Of a stretch of 9,114 bases of DNA, positions 1-5,799 are shown piece by piece. A program made the translations under genes and the position numbers. The number at the start of each line of letters is the position of its first letter. Position 1 is the stretch's first letter. Source of the DNA: Clostridiales bacterium (GTDB taxonomy: Bacteria > Bacillota_E > Sulfobacillia > Sulfobacillales > JAIMBI01); the NCBI GenBank assembly GCA_027318915.1, contig DAHVOH010000100.1, positions 1 through 9,114 on the forward strand, in the 5' to 3' direction. The notes below the pieces were generated by a model. It was not told the origin of the DNA. It saw only the letters and a list, made by a program, of their open reading frames with translations, and ran no database searches.

Positions 1-713
1 TCAAGGCCGCCCATCATCACCCGCACCCCGCCGTTTTCCTCTCCGAGGAGATTCCCGGCGGGCACGAAGCAATCGGTGAACCACACCTCGCCGGTGGGCG
101 AACCCCGCATCCCCATCTTGTCCAGCGGCGCACCGCGGCGGACGCCGGGCCAGGCGGTCTCGACGATGAAAGCGCTGATGCCGTCTTTGCCGGCATCCGG
201 CCGTGTCTTGGCGTACACCACCATCAGGTCTGCAACGGGCGCATTGGTAATGAACATCTTGGAGCCGCGAAGCTGGAACCCGCCGTCGACCGGAACGGCC
301 CGTGTGCGGATGGAGACGGCGTCGGACCCGGCATCCGGTTCGGTGAGCGCCATGGCCCCCAGCAGTTGGCCCGACGCCAGACCGGGAAGATAGCGGCGCC
401 GCTGCTCCTGCGTCCCATGGCGCAGAATATTATGGGCGCAGAGATTCAAGTGGGCCCCGTAAGACAGGGCGAAGGCCGGCGACACACGGGCCAAGGCACG
501 CCCCACCTGCGCCGACGTCATCAGATCGCCGCCGCTCCCTCCCCATTCTTCGGGAATGCCGGCGCCGGTGTAACCGTGGGCAGCCAATGTCTCCCACGCG
601 GTGTCGGGAAAGCGGTCCTCGCGGTCCATGGCGTCGGCCAGCGGTTCCAGAACGCCCCGAGCCCATTGGAGGGCGGCGCGGTGGACGGCCTCCGACTCCA
701 AAGCGTTATCCAT
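1..713 (-). CDS. Acyl-CoA dehydrogenase, isovaleryl-CoA dehydrogenase-like (3' end cut by window edge)
   Basis: FAD-dependent flavoenzyme that makes the alpha,beta double bond in an acyl-CoA and passes electrons to ETF. The 237 visible residues cover the N-terminal helical domain and the middle beta domain. Visible family motifs are YGAHLNLC (about 85-92), MALTEPDAGSD (121-131, flavin/substrate loop), KMFITNAPVADLMVVYAKT (152-170) and GMRGSPTGE...DCFVP (201-218). YGAHxNLC, ITNxPxADxxVVYAKT and GMRGSxT closely match isovaleryl-CoA dehydrogenase as I remember it, so a role in leucine catabolism is likely. A short branched-chain or general acyl-CoA dehydrogenase remains possible. The reading stops just before the DLE segment expected to carry the catalytic Glu of the IVD type, so activity cannot be judged. 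The ATG at 713-711 is the first start after an in-frame TAG at 731-729, which is also the stop of the upstream regulator. A GGGGTGAGG stretch directly before it is a poorly spaced ribosome binding site, so translational coupling to the regulator is plausible. Confidence 0.93.
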   Translation of the reverse strand, partial: MDNALESEAVHRAALQWARGVLEPLADAMDREDRFPDTAWETLAAHGYTGAGIPEEWGGSGGDLMTSAQVGRALARVSPAFALSYGAHLNLCAHNILRHGTQEQRRRYLPGLASGQLLGAMALTEPDAGSDAVSIRTRAVPVDGGFQLRGSKMFITNAPVADLMVVYAKTRPDAGKDGISAFIVETAWPGVRRGAPLDKMGMRGSPTGEVWFTDCFVPAGNLLGEENGGVRVMMGGL

Positions 714-728
714 TGCCTCACCCCACGG

Positions 729-1505
729 CTAATCTCCCAGGCGAAACCGCCGTTGCAGCAACTCGTACTGGTCGCTGCGGCGCAGGTACTCCTCAAACGC
801 CGCCAAATGCCTCCGCACCCGCCGAATCGCCGCGTCCCGGTCTTGATCTCGGAGCGCGCGGCAGATTCGTTCATGCGCCTGCTTGACCTCGGTTGCGGCC
901 GCGACCGTATAAATCGGCTCGACGGTCGACGTCCGGATGAGGTGATGGAGCGCGGCGTGCAAGACCACCAGCACCGTGTTGTGACTGGCCCGGACCAACT
1001 CCGTATGGAACGTCAGGTTCTCTTCGACCTGGCCCTCCCCGTCTTGACGGGCCAACAAATGCCCGAAGCGCAGGCAGGACTGCTCGAGACCCTCGAGATC
1101 CGCCCGAGTTCGCTGCGTCGCCGCGATGCCCACCGCGGCCGATTCGACCTCCATGCGGGCCTGCAGCAATTCCCCGAGCGACACATCCGAGAAGGACAGC
1201 AGGATCCCCAACGAGCGGGCGACGCGGTCGGGACCCGGCGTGGCCACGAACAGGCCACCTTTGGGTCCCGGCCGAGCCGTCATCAACCCCTGTTCCGCCA
1301 GCAGCCGGAACGCTTCGCGCACCGTGGCGCGGCTCCGGCCGCTCCACCGAATCAGATCCTGCTCGCTGCCGAGGCGAGTGCCCGGAAAAAGGTGTTCGCG
1401 CACAATCCGCTCCCGAAGTTCCGTCGCCAGCCGTTCCGCCTCCGGTCGGGCCGTCGGTGGGAACATCTCCGCAAGGGTCCGGTCCACAGGCTGTTTGCTA
1501 TCCAT
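729..1505 (-). CDS. GntR-family transcriptional regulator, FadR/FCD subfamily
   Basis: DNA-binding repressor or activator of the FadR/FCD type, about 258 residues and a typical length. The N-terminal winged helix-turn-helix lies at about 21-90: an ERLATELRERIV helix, then PGTRLGSEQDL, then the recognition helix SRATVREAFRLLAEQGL and the wing RPGPKGGLFV. The C-terminal all-helical FCD ligand domain spans about 102-242. It shows the expected His pattern: FH at 167, QAHERICRAL with His 211, and RRHL with His 233. The position that is usually Asp in the metal-binding DxxFH motif is Asn here (NLTFH, Asn 163). The coding frame is open upstream to 1754, but the added 80 residues look like non-coding translation. 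Possible starts are ATG at 1514, 1508 and 1505. I chose 1505 because a TATAAT box at 1518-1513 places the transcript start at about 1506. The acyl-CoA dehydrogenase follows after 15 bp, so it is the likely target, with an acyl-CoA or organic acid as a possible effector (inference). Confidence 0.92.
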   Translation of the reverse strand: MDSKQPVDRTLAEMFPPTARPEAERLATELRERIVREHLFPGTRLGSEQDLIRWSGRSRATVREAFRLLAEQGLMTARPGPKGGLFVATPGPDRVARSLGILLSFSDVSLGELLQARMEVESAAVGIAATQRTRADLEGLEQSCLRFGHLLARQDGEGQVEENLTFHTELVRASHNTVLVVLHAALHHLIRTSTVEPIYTVAAATEVKQAHERICRALRDQDRDAAIRRVRRHLAAFEEYLRRSDQYELLQRRFRLGD

Positions 1506-1506
1506 C

Positions 1507-1517
1507 ATAATCATTAT
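1507..1517. repeat. Perfect AT-rich palindrome overlapping the -10 box and start codons of the GntR gene
   Basis: ATAAT-C-ATTAT is an exact 5+1+5 inverted repeat in an otherwise GC-rich region. It covers most of the -10 element (1518-1513) and the regulator's first codons. A dimeric GntR protein bound here would block its own promoter, so it could be an autoregulatory operator. It does not match the TNGTNNNACNA-like half-sites common for FadR-type proteins, and part of the symmetry comes from TATAAT itself. Confidence 0.35.
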
Positions 1518-1540
1518 ACTGATTTTCGCCTCGTCGGCAA
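1513..1540 (-). promoter_or_regulatory. Sigma-70-type promoter of the GntR regulator gene, probably leaderless
   Basis: On the minus strand, TATAAT lies at 1518-1513, a perfect -10 consensus. TTGCCG at 1540-1535 matches 4 of 6 positions of the -35 consensus, with a 16-bp spacer. The last T of TATAAT is followed by GATTATGATGG, so a transcript starting 6-8 bases downstream would begin at or beside the ATG codons at 1508 and 1505. No good Shine-Dalgarno lies before these ATGs. The closest purine stretch, GAGG, is 14 bases from the ATG at 1514. The promoter and the leaderless start are inferred from sequence only. Confidence 0.6.
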
Positions 1541-1957
1541 ATTGAACAGGGCGCATTCGATCGGAAAAGCGGGCCGATAAACCTCCCCAGCGGGGGACAT
1601 GGGTCCGGGACTGGCCGGGCCGCGGCGCAGGCACGGCGCAGCAGACGGGCGGGGACCCGCCCGATCCCCCGGCCTCCGTGCGCCCCACGTGTCCGGCATC
1701 GGCCATGGTGTCGATGGGGAGTTCGAGCACCCGGGACGTTTGGCACGCCGTCAAGCGGCTCTTGGTTTATGACCGGGCGCGCCACGTCGGCAGCCTCGGC
1801 TTGTTCCGCGCCGGCTCAGGGGTAGGGTCAGGCCATCGGCGAGCGCGGCGCATCCGTCCAAAACGGCCTCTTCTCCGCGCCGCCGGCGGGCAACTCGTGT
1901 GGTGGCGGCCGCGATCTGTCCCCACTCCCTGCGTCTCTCAACCACCTGCCGTCCATC
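1541..1957. other. Intergenic region without a recognisable gene
   Basis: This stretch separates the leftward regulator from the rightward phosphatase. Open frames crossing it (for example plus strand 1678-1995 and minus strand 1751-2059) translate to Arg/Pro/Ser-rich sequence with no motif I recognise, and none has a convincing ribosome binding site. There is a small GC-rich hairpin at 1646-1663 (CGGGCGG, loop GGAC, CCGCCCG) without a T-run. A TTGGCA at 1740-1745 resembles a -35 element, but no -10 lies at a workable distance. No tRNA, insertion sequence or decayed gene was recognised. Confidence 0.6.
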
Positions 1958-1984
1958 GTGGGAGAGGGCACGACCCTCTCCCGC
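1958..1984. repeat. Strong perfect hairpin upstream of the phosphatase gene
   Basis: GGGAGAGGG at 1960-1968 pairs exactly with CCCTCTCCC at 1974-1982 around the 5-nt loop CACGA. The stem extends by one T-G wobble (1959/1983) and one G-C pair (1958/1984). A competing short repeat, TCGTG (1956-1960) with CACGA (1969-1973), is nested in it. A second copy of GGGAGAGG occurs at 2012-2019, just downstream. No T-run follows on either strand, so it is not a classic intrinsic terminator. It ends 16 bp before a possible -10 box, so it could be an operator, part of a leader switch, or a terminator without a U-tract. Confidence 0.55.
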
Positions 1985-1997
1985 AACCCGGCTAGGC

Positions 1998-2006
1998 TGA
2001 TACACT
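1998..2006 (+). promoter_or_regulatory. Possible extended -10 promoter for the histidine phosphatase gene
   Basis: TGATACACT contains the TG extension, one base, then TACACT, which matches TATAAT at 4 of 6 positions. No acceptable -35 hexamer is found 16-18 bp upstream. That position falls in the right arm of the 1958-1984 hairpin. A start at about 2012-2014 would give a leader of about 35 nt that holds the GGGGAGGAG ribosome binding site (2032-2040). Confidence 0.35.
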
Positions 2007-2048
2007 GGCTGGGGAGAGGCGCTGAGCCGCCGGGGAGGAGATCGCGAG

Positions 2049-2699
2049 ATGGACAGCACGACCTTGTGGCTGGTGCGCCACGGAGAGACACAGTGGAATG
2101 TTGAGCACCGGATTCAGGGACACGGGGATTCCCCCCTGACGGACTTTGGTCGCGAGCAAGCGCGCGCGCTGGCTCGCGAACTGAGCGCGGTGCCATTTGA
2201 CAGCGTGTGGACCAGTTCCAGCCTCCGGGCCATCGTCACCGCTCGCCTCCTTGTCGCGGAGCGGGAGGCGCCCGTCCTGCAAACCGACGACCGCCTGCGC
2301 GAAATTGGCCACGGTCTGTGGGAGGGTCTGACCGCCAACGAAGTGGCGGCGCGCTGGCCGGCCCTTTACCGGGCATATCGGGAGACCCCCGGCCGGTTCC
2401 CGCGGGCGCCGGGCGGTGAGTCGCTGGCGGAAGTGCGGGCGCGCGCGGTGGAATGCCTGTCCGAGCTGGTCCGGTCAGGCGGGGGCCGGAGCGTGCTGGT
2501 GGTCAGCCACGCCGTCACGTTGAAGGCGTTCCTCTCCTGGATTGAAGGCCGCCCGTTAGACGAGTTCTGGGCGCCGCCCTATATGGAGCCGACCAGTGTC
2601 TCGGAGGTGCGGTCCGACGGACAACGGTGGGAGATTGTGCGCTATGCTGATGCGCGCCACCTGGATGCGCTGCGCGAAGGCAGGCGCCCCCGCTGCTGA
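2049..2699 (+). CDS. Histidine phosphatase family protein (phosphoglycerate mutase-like)
   Basis: This 216-residue member of the histidine phosphatase superfamily removes phosphate from small molecules through a phospho-histidine intermediate. The signature LVRHGETQWN (8-17) carries Arg 10 and the nucleophile His 11. Arg 60 lies in SSSLRAIVTA, the acid Glu 85 in LREIGHGLWEG, and the second catalytic His 154 in VVSHAVTLKAFL, so the active site is complete. The length fits GpmB/CobC/PhoE-like single-domain phosphatases rather than the longer dPGM glycolytic enzyme. The substrate cannot be told from sequence: no cobalamin genes lie nearby to support CobC, and the neighbours are unrelated. The ATG is supported by GGGGAGGAG 8 bases upstream. 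The gene appears monocistronic, and its stop is 1 bp from the stop of convergent rex. Confidence 0.93.
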   Translation: MDSTTLWLVRHGETQWNVEHRIQGHGDSPLTDFGREQARALARELSAVPFDSVWTSSSLRAIVTARLLVAEREAPVLQTDDRLREIGHGLWEGLTANEVAARWPALYRAYRETPGRFPRAPGGESLAEVRARAVECLSELVRSGGGRSVLVVSHAVTLKAFLSWIEGRPLDEFWAPPYMEPTSVSEVRSDGQRWEIVRYADARHLDALREGRRPRC

Positions 2700-2727
2700 C
2701 TCAGACTTCCGCAATCGCCTGCGCCTG
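2681..2727. terminator. Weak inverted repeat spanning the convergent phosphatase/rex stop codons
   Basis: CAGGCGC at 2681-2687 is exactly complementary to GCGCCTG at 2721-2727, with a 33-nt loop holding both stop codons. An alternative pairs GCAGGCG (2680-2686) with CGCCTGC (2716-2722). Neither arm is followed by a T-run. It is the only symmetric element I see at the junction. Any bidirectional terminator here would have to lie inside coding sequence, but this one is weak. Confidence 0.2.
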
Positions 2728-3360
2728 AACAAAATAGGCCAAGGCTTGCAGTTCCAGACTCAGGTCGATATTGCGCACGTAGACTTTGGCGTCCACCGCC
2801 AGGGTGATGGGCGCAAAGTTGAGTAGGCCGCGGACGCCGCCTTGCACCAAGGCGTCGGCGACGCTCTGCGCCGCATCCGCCGGCACGGTGATGATGCCCA
2901 GCGTCACGCCCTGCTCGGCCACCACCGGCGACAGGCGGTCCAAGCCCAAGACGGGAATGCCGGCCACCTCGGTGCCGGCCTTGGTCGGGTCCGTGTCAAA
3001 CAACGCTATCACCACCACATCCTTGTGCACGCGTCGGGTGAAGTTGGCCAACGCCGTGCCCAAGTGGCCCGCTCCCACCAGAACGGCCCGCACGCCCGCG
3101 TCCAGGCCGAGGATGCGACGGATCTCCCCCCCGAGCGCTTTGGGATCGTAGCCCACGCCACGGGTACCGAACGCCCCGAAGTAGGCCAAATCCTTGCGGA
3201 CCTGCTCGGACGAGAATCCGGTGCGCCGGCCCAGCTCCTGTGACGTGCAACGTTCCCGACCGCCCTCCTCCAGCGCCCTAAGGTACGCCGGCAGGCGGCG
3301 CACAGTGGCGTCGGGAATACGCCGAGACCCGTTGCGGCCTCGTTCCCCGCGGTCGTCCAT
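2701..3360 (-). CDS. rex: Redox-sensing transcriptional repressor Rex
   Basis: Rex senses the NADH/NAD+ ratio. It binds operators when NADH is low and releases them when NADH rises, controlling respiratory and fermentative genes. The protein has 219 residues, normal for the family. The N-terminal winged helix is at about 15-80, with IPDATVRRLPAYLRAL and the near-invariant Rex segment QVRKDLAYFGAFGTRGVGY (53-71). A Rossmann domain follows, with the GxGxxG loop VGAGHLG (95-101), the acidic strand end FDTDP (121-125), then IITVPA and a GLLNFAP segment (178-184). The C-terminal helix expected for domain-swapped dimers is present. I chose ATG 3360 because AAAGGGGGG lies just before it. An upstream ATG at 3378 overlaps the preceding stop (TGATG) but has no ribosome binding site. 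It is the last gene of the nuo-prenyl synthase cluster, 17 bp after it. I found no clear Rex operator (TTGTGAA-N4-TTCACAA type) in this window. The operon promoter lies beyond the right edge. Confidence 0.96.
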   Translation of the reverse strand: MDDRGERGRNGSRRIPDATVRRLPAYLRALEEGGRERCTSQELGRRTGFSSEQVRKDLAYFGAFGTRGVGYDPKALGGEIRRILGLDAGVRAVLVGAGHLGTALANFTRRVHKDVVVIALFDTDPTKAGTEVAGIPVLGLDRLSPVVAEQGVTLGIITVPADAAQSVADALVQGGVRGLLNFAPITLAVDAKVYVRNIDLSLELQALAYFVQAQAIAEV

Positions 3361-3363
3361 GGT

Positions 3364-3372
3364 CCCCCCTTT
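3364..3372 (-). promoter_or_regulatory. Ribosome binding site that decides the rex start
   Basis: AAAGGGGGG on the minus strand ends 3 bases before the ATG at 3360. It lies downstream of the alternative ATG at 3378, so it can only serve the 3360 start. The spacing is slightly short. Confidence 0.6.
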
Positions 3373-3377
3373 CCCCA

Positions 3378-4361
3378 TCAGTACGGTCGTGTCAGCACAA
3401 ACCCCGCCAACTGCTCCAGAGCCACCCGCGCGGGCCCGGGCTTGAGGGCGTCCAGGGCACCGATGGCACGGCTCACGTGTCCCTCCGCCAAGCGCCGTGT
3501 GTCGTTCAGCGCCCCCGTTTCCTCCAGGATCCGACGCGCCGCCCGGCGCGCCTCCTCGTCGTCTCGCCCCAGGGCCGCCGTCAGCTGCTTGGGCTCGCGC
3601 CAACGCTCCAGGGCGTACAGAACCGGCAGCGTGATGACTCCCTGAGTGAAATCGGCTGCCACCGCCTTGCCGATTTGGTCGGCATCGCCGACCAAATCCA
3701 GCAGGTCATCGTACAACTGATAAGCCATGCCCACGTGCCAGCCGTAACGCGCCAGCGCCTCGGCCTGACGCGGCAGCGCCCCCGCTGCCAGGGCTCCCAG
3801 ACGGCAGCTGGCCGAGAGGAACGCGGCCGTCTTGGCCTCAATGCGGGCCAAGTATTGCTCTTCCGTTCCCGGTTGTCCGGCCTCCAGATTCTCTTGAATC
3901 TCGCCGACGCACATGGTCCGCACCACGTCGGCCGCCACCGCGACCAGCGCCGGGTTCGCGGTCGCGGCCAGCAGCTGGAAGGCGCGGGCGAACAGAAAGT
4001 CGCCGGTCAGCACGGCCACTTGGTCATTGAAGGCGCGGCGCAACGAGGCGATACCGCGACGGGTGTCCGCGCGGTCGATGATGTCGTCATGCACGAGGGT
4101 GGCCATGTGAATCAGCTCCACCGCCGTGGCGATGCCAATGGGCGCGGCCGGCTTGCGCCCGACGGCGCGCGCCGCCAGCAGCACCAGCGCCGGCCGGACG
4201 CGCTTGCCGGCCGCCTTCAAGAGATGGTCGGAAACCGCCTGGACGAGGCTGTTTTCCTGCGCCAGTACATCGGCCAGCCGATTTTCCACCTCAGCCAGCT
4301 CCGCCGTGATCAGGCCGAACGGCGCCAGCACGCTCTGGGACGCCACCTGCGGTTCACTCAT
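3378..4361 (-). CDS. hepT: Long-chain polyprenyl diphosphate synthase (heptaprenyl diphosphate synthase component II-like)
   Basis: Trans-prenyltransferase that adds isopentenyl diphosphate units to an allylic primer, most likely to make the menaquinone side chain. The protein has 327 residues, usual for the family. It shows GKRVRPAL (52-59), the first Asp-rich motif as HDDIID (Asp 92, 93, 96) followed by RRG, the second Asp-rich motif as YDDLLD (Asp 218, 219, 222), and the downstream DFTQGVITLPVLYAL segment (238-251). The fifth residue before the first DDxxD is Ala 87. The lack of a bulky aromatic there suits a long-chain product. HepT-type enzymes need a small partner, HepS, which is not seen here. 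A homodimeric octaprenyl-type synthase is the alternative, so the exact chain length is open. ATG 4361 is preferred over an in-frame TTG at 4379 because GGAAGGGG lies 7 bases upstream of the ATG. It follows nuoN after 46 bp with no terminator, only a tight palindrome, GCTCCCGGAGC (4397-4407), right after the nuoN stop. Confidence 0.93.
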   Translation of the reverse strand: MSEPQVASQSVLAPFGLITAELAEVENRLADVLAQENSLVQAVSDHLLKAAGKRVRPALVLLAARAVGRKPAAPIGIATAVELIHMATLVHDDIIDRADTRRGIASLRRAFNDQVAVLTGDFLFARAFQLLAATANPALVAVAADVVRTMCVGEIQENLEAGQPGTEEQYLARIEAKTAAFLSASCRLGALAAGALPRQAEALARYGWHVGMAYQLYDDLLDLVGDADQIGKAVAADFTQGVITLPVLYALERWREPKQLTAALGRDDEEARRAARRILEETGALNDTRRLAEGHVSRAIGALDALKPGPARVALEQLAGFVLTRPY

Positions 4362-4368
4362 CGGGATA

Positions 4369-4376
4369 CCCCTTCC
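4369..4376 (-). promoter_or_regulatory. Ribosome binding site that decides the prenyl synthase start
   Basis: GGAAGGGG on the minus strand sits 7 bases before ATG 4361, and it overlaps the codons that would follow the alternative TTG at 4379. This supports the ATG as the real start. Confidence 0.65.
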
Positions 4377-4407
4377 CAAAACACTTCAATTTGCGCGCTC
4401 CCGGAGC

Positions 4408-5799
4408 TCAGTGCAACCACAGAAACGTGGCGGAACCGGCGACCAGATGCAGGAGCGGCTCGGGGTATACCCCCACAAACAACGTCAGGAGCGCCGTGGC
4501 GGCCACCACCACCGCGGATCCCACCGACCAGGTGGCGCGGGCTCCCTCGCCCTGCCGAAACATGGCCTGTACGGGGCGGAAGTATACCGCAAGGCTGACC
4601 AGCGTGGCTACCACCAAGCCGACCGCCATGCCCCACTGATCACCCGCCAGAGCCCCGCGAATCAGATAGAACTTGCCGATAAACCCGGCGGTGAGGGGAA
4701 TCCCGGCCAAGGACAGCATGGCCACCAGAAACCCGGCCGCGAGCCACGGCTCCCGATAGGCGAGACCCTCCAGACTGTCCAGGCTGACACTCTCCTGACG
4801 GCCCTCCAGGATGCGAATGACCGCGAACGCCAGCACGATGGCCAAGCCGTAGGGCAGCAGGTAAAAGAGCGCGGCCTGCGCCCCGGCCACCGTGTGGGCG
4901 GCAATCCCGACCAGCACGTAGCCGGCGTTGCCCACACCGGACCAAGCCAACAGCCGTTTCAAATCCCGCTGCGGCAGCGCCAGCAGATTGCCGACCAGCA
5001 TGGTCAGCACCGCGAAGTAGCCGAGCGCCAAGCCCCAGGTGGCGGCGCTGAGCGAAAAACCGAAGGCCAGCACGCGCAGCAGCGCGGCGGCTGCGCCCAC
5101 CTTGGTCCCAAACGCCATAAAGGCGGTGACCGGGGTCGGCGCGCCCTCGTATACGTCCGGCACCCACATGTGAAAGGGCACCACCGCCAGTTTGTAGCTG
5201 AGGCCGACAATCACCAGGGCCAATCCGCCCGCCAGGAGTCCCGGCACCACATGCACCGTGGTGTAATCCACAAAGGTCATGGTGCCCGTCGCGCCGTACA
5301 GGAGCGCCATGCCAAAGAGCAGAATGCCGGACGAAAACGCCCCAATCAGCAGATACTTGAGGCCCGCCTCGCCCGACAGGGCGTCGCGGCGGCTGGCCGA
5401 CAGGATATAGAGCGGCAGCGACAGGAGCTCCAGACCCAGAAACAACAGGATTAGGTTAGCCGCCAACCCCATCACCATCGCGCCCAGCCCCGCCAGCATC
5501 AGCAACGCCGGAAACTCGGCGCCGTAGCGGTCGGCATCCCAGGAGAGCAGCAGGCCGGCCGCCACGGCCAGCAGCACCATCAGGTTGACCACCAGACCAT
5601 AGCTGTCCGCCACCATCATCCCGGCCACCAGGTGGGTGACCGGGTGCAGCGTGAAGGAGCGGACGGCGGCCGCGATGGTGAAGACCAGCGCCACCCAGTA
5701 CGGCGCGTTGGATCGGCGCGAGACCGCCATACTCACGACCAGCGTGGTCAGCACGCCCACCGCGATCAAAAGCTCCGGCATCAGCATCGGGATTATCAT
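4408..5799 (-). CDS. nuoN: NADH-quinone oxidoreductase (complex I) subunit N
   Basis: Antiporter-like membrane subunit of complex I (ND2 homologue) that takes part in proton translocation while NADH electrons reduce quinone. It has 463 residues, close to the family length, and is almost entirely hydrophobic with about 14 membrane segments. Channel residues are present: Glu 124 (LGLELLSLPLY, TM5), Lys 203 (SYKLAVVPFH, TM7), Lys 233 (FGTKVGAAAALL, TM8) and Lys 376 (GFIGKFYLI, TM12). The usual His in the SSIAHxGY-type segment is Asn 291 here (SGVGNAGY). The start ATG (5799-5797) overlaps the nuoM stop as ATGA, a sign of translational coupling, with AAGGGGGG 9 bases upstream. Two further in-frame ATGs lie within the first seven codons (Met 5 and Met 7). 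Confidence 0.97.
   Translation of the reverse strand: MIIPMLMPELLIAVGVLTTLVVSMAVSRRSNAPYWVALVFTIAAAVRSFTLHPVTHLVAGMMVADSYGLVVNLMVLLAVAAGLLLSWDADRYGAEFPALLMLAGLGAMVMGLAANLILLFLGLELLSLPLYILSASRRDALSGEAGLKYLLIGAFSSGILLFGMALLYGATGTMTFVDYTTVHVVPGLLAGGLALVIVGLSYKLAVVPFHMWVPDVYEGAPTPVTAFMAFGTKVGAAAALLRVLAFGFSLSAATWGLALGYFAVLTMLVGNLLALPQRDLKRLLAWSGVGNAGYVLVGIAAHTVAGAQAALFYLLPYGLAIVLAFAVIRILEGRQESVSLDSLEGLAYREPWLAAGFLVAMLSLAGIPLTAGFIGKFYLIRGALAGDQWGMAVGLVVATLVSLAVYFRPVQAMFRQGEGARATWSVGSAVVVAATALLTLFVGVYPEPLLHLVAGSATFLWLH

Noticed and set aside
366..1580. Long plus-strand open frame of 404 codons
   Set aside because: It lies opposite the well-supported acyl-CoA dehydrogenase and GntR genes. The translation is Arg/Gln/Pro-rich with no family motif, as expected from GC-rich antisense frames.
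1711..1735. tRNA T-arm-like GTTCGAGC segment
   Set aside because: The flanking bases do not form a 5-bp stem, and no acceptor, D or anticodon arm is found upstream.
1515..1754. N-terminal extension of the GntR regulator by 80 residues
   Set aside because: The extra sequence has no similarity to GntR N-termini, crosses the promoter, and would put the winged helix far from the N-terminus. The family normally starts within about 30 residues of the domain.
1740..1773. Promoter-like TTGGCA (1740-1745) and TATGAC (1768-1773)
   Set aside because: The spacer is 22 bp, far from 17, and no alternative hexamer pairs with either element.
3387..3400. Possible Rex operator TCGTG-tcag-CACAA at the end of the prenyl synthase gene
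   Set aside because: The centre is 4 bases instead of the 8 between TTGTG and CACAA in known Rex sites, one arm has a mismatch, and it lies within coding sequence.
4126..5454. Plus-strand open frame of 442 codons opposite nuoN
   Set aside because: It is rich in Gln, His, Arg and Gly with no motifs, the typical antisense shadow of a hydrophobic GC-rich gene. The same holds for the plus-strand frames 3477-4598 and 6354-7637.
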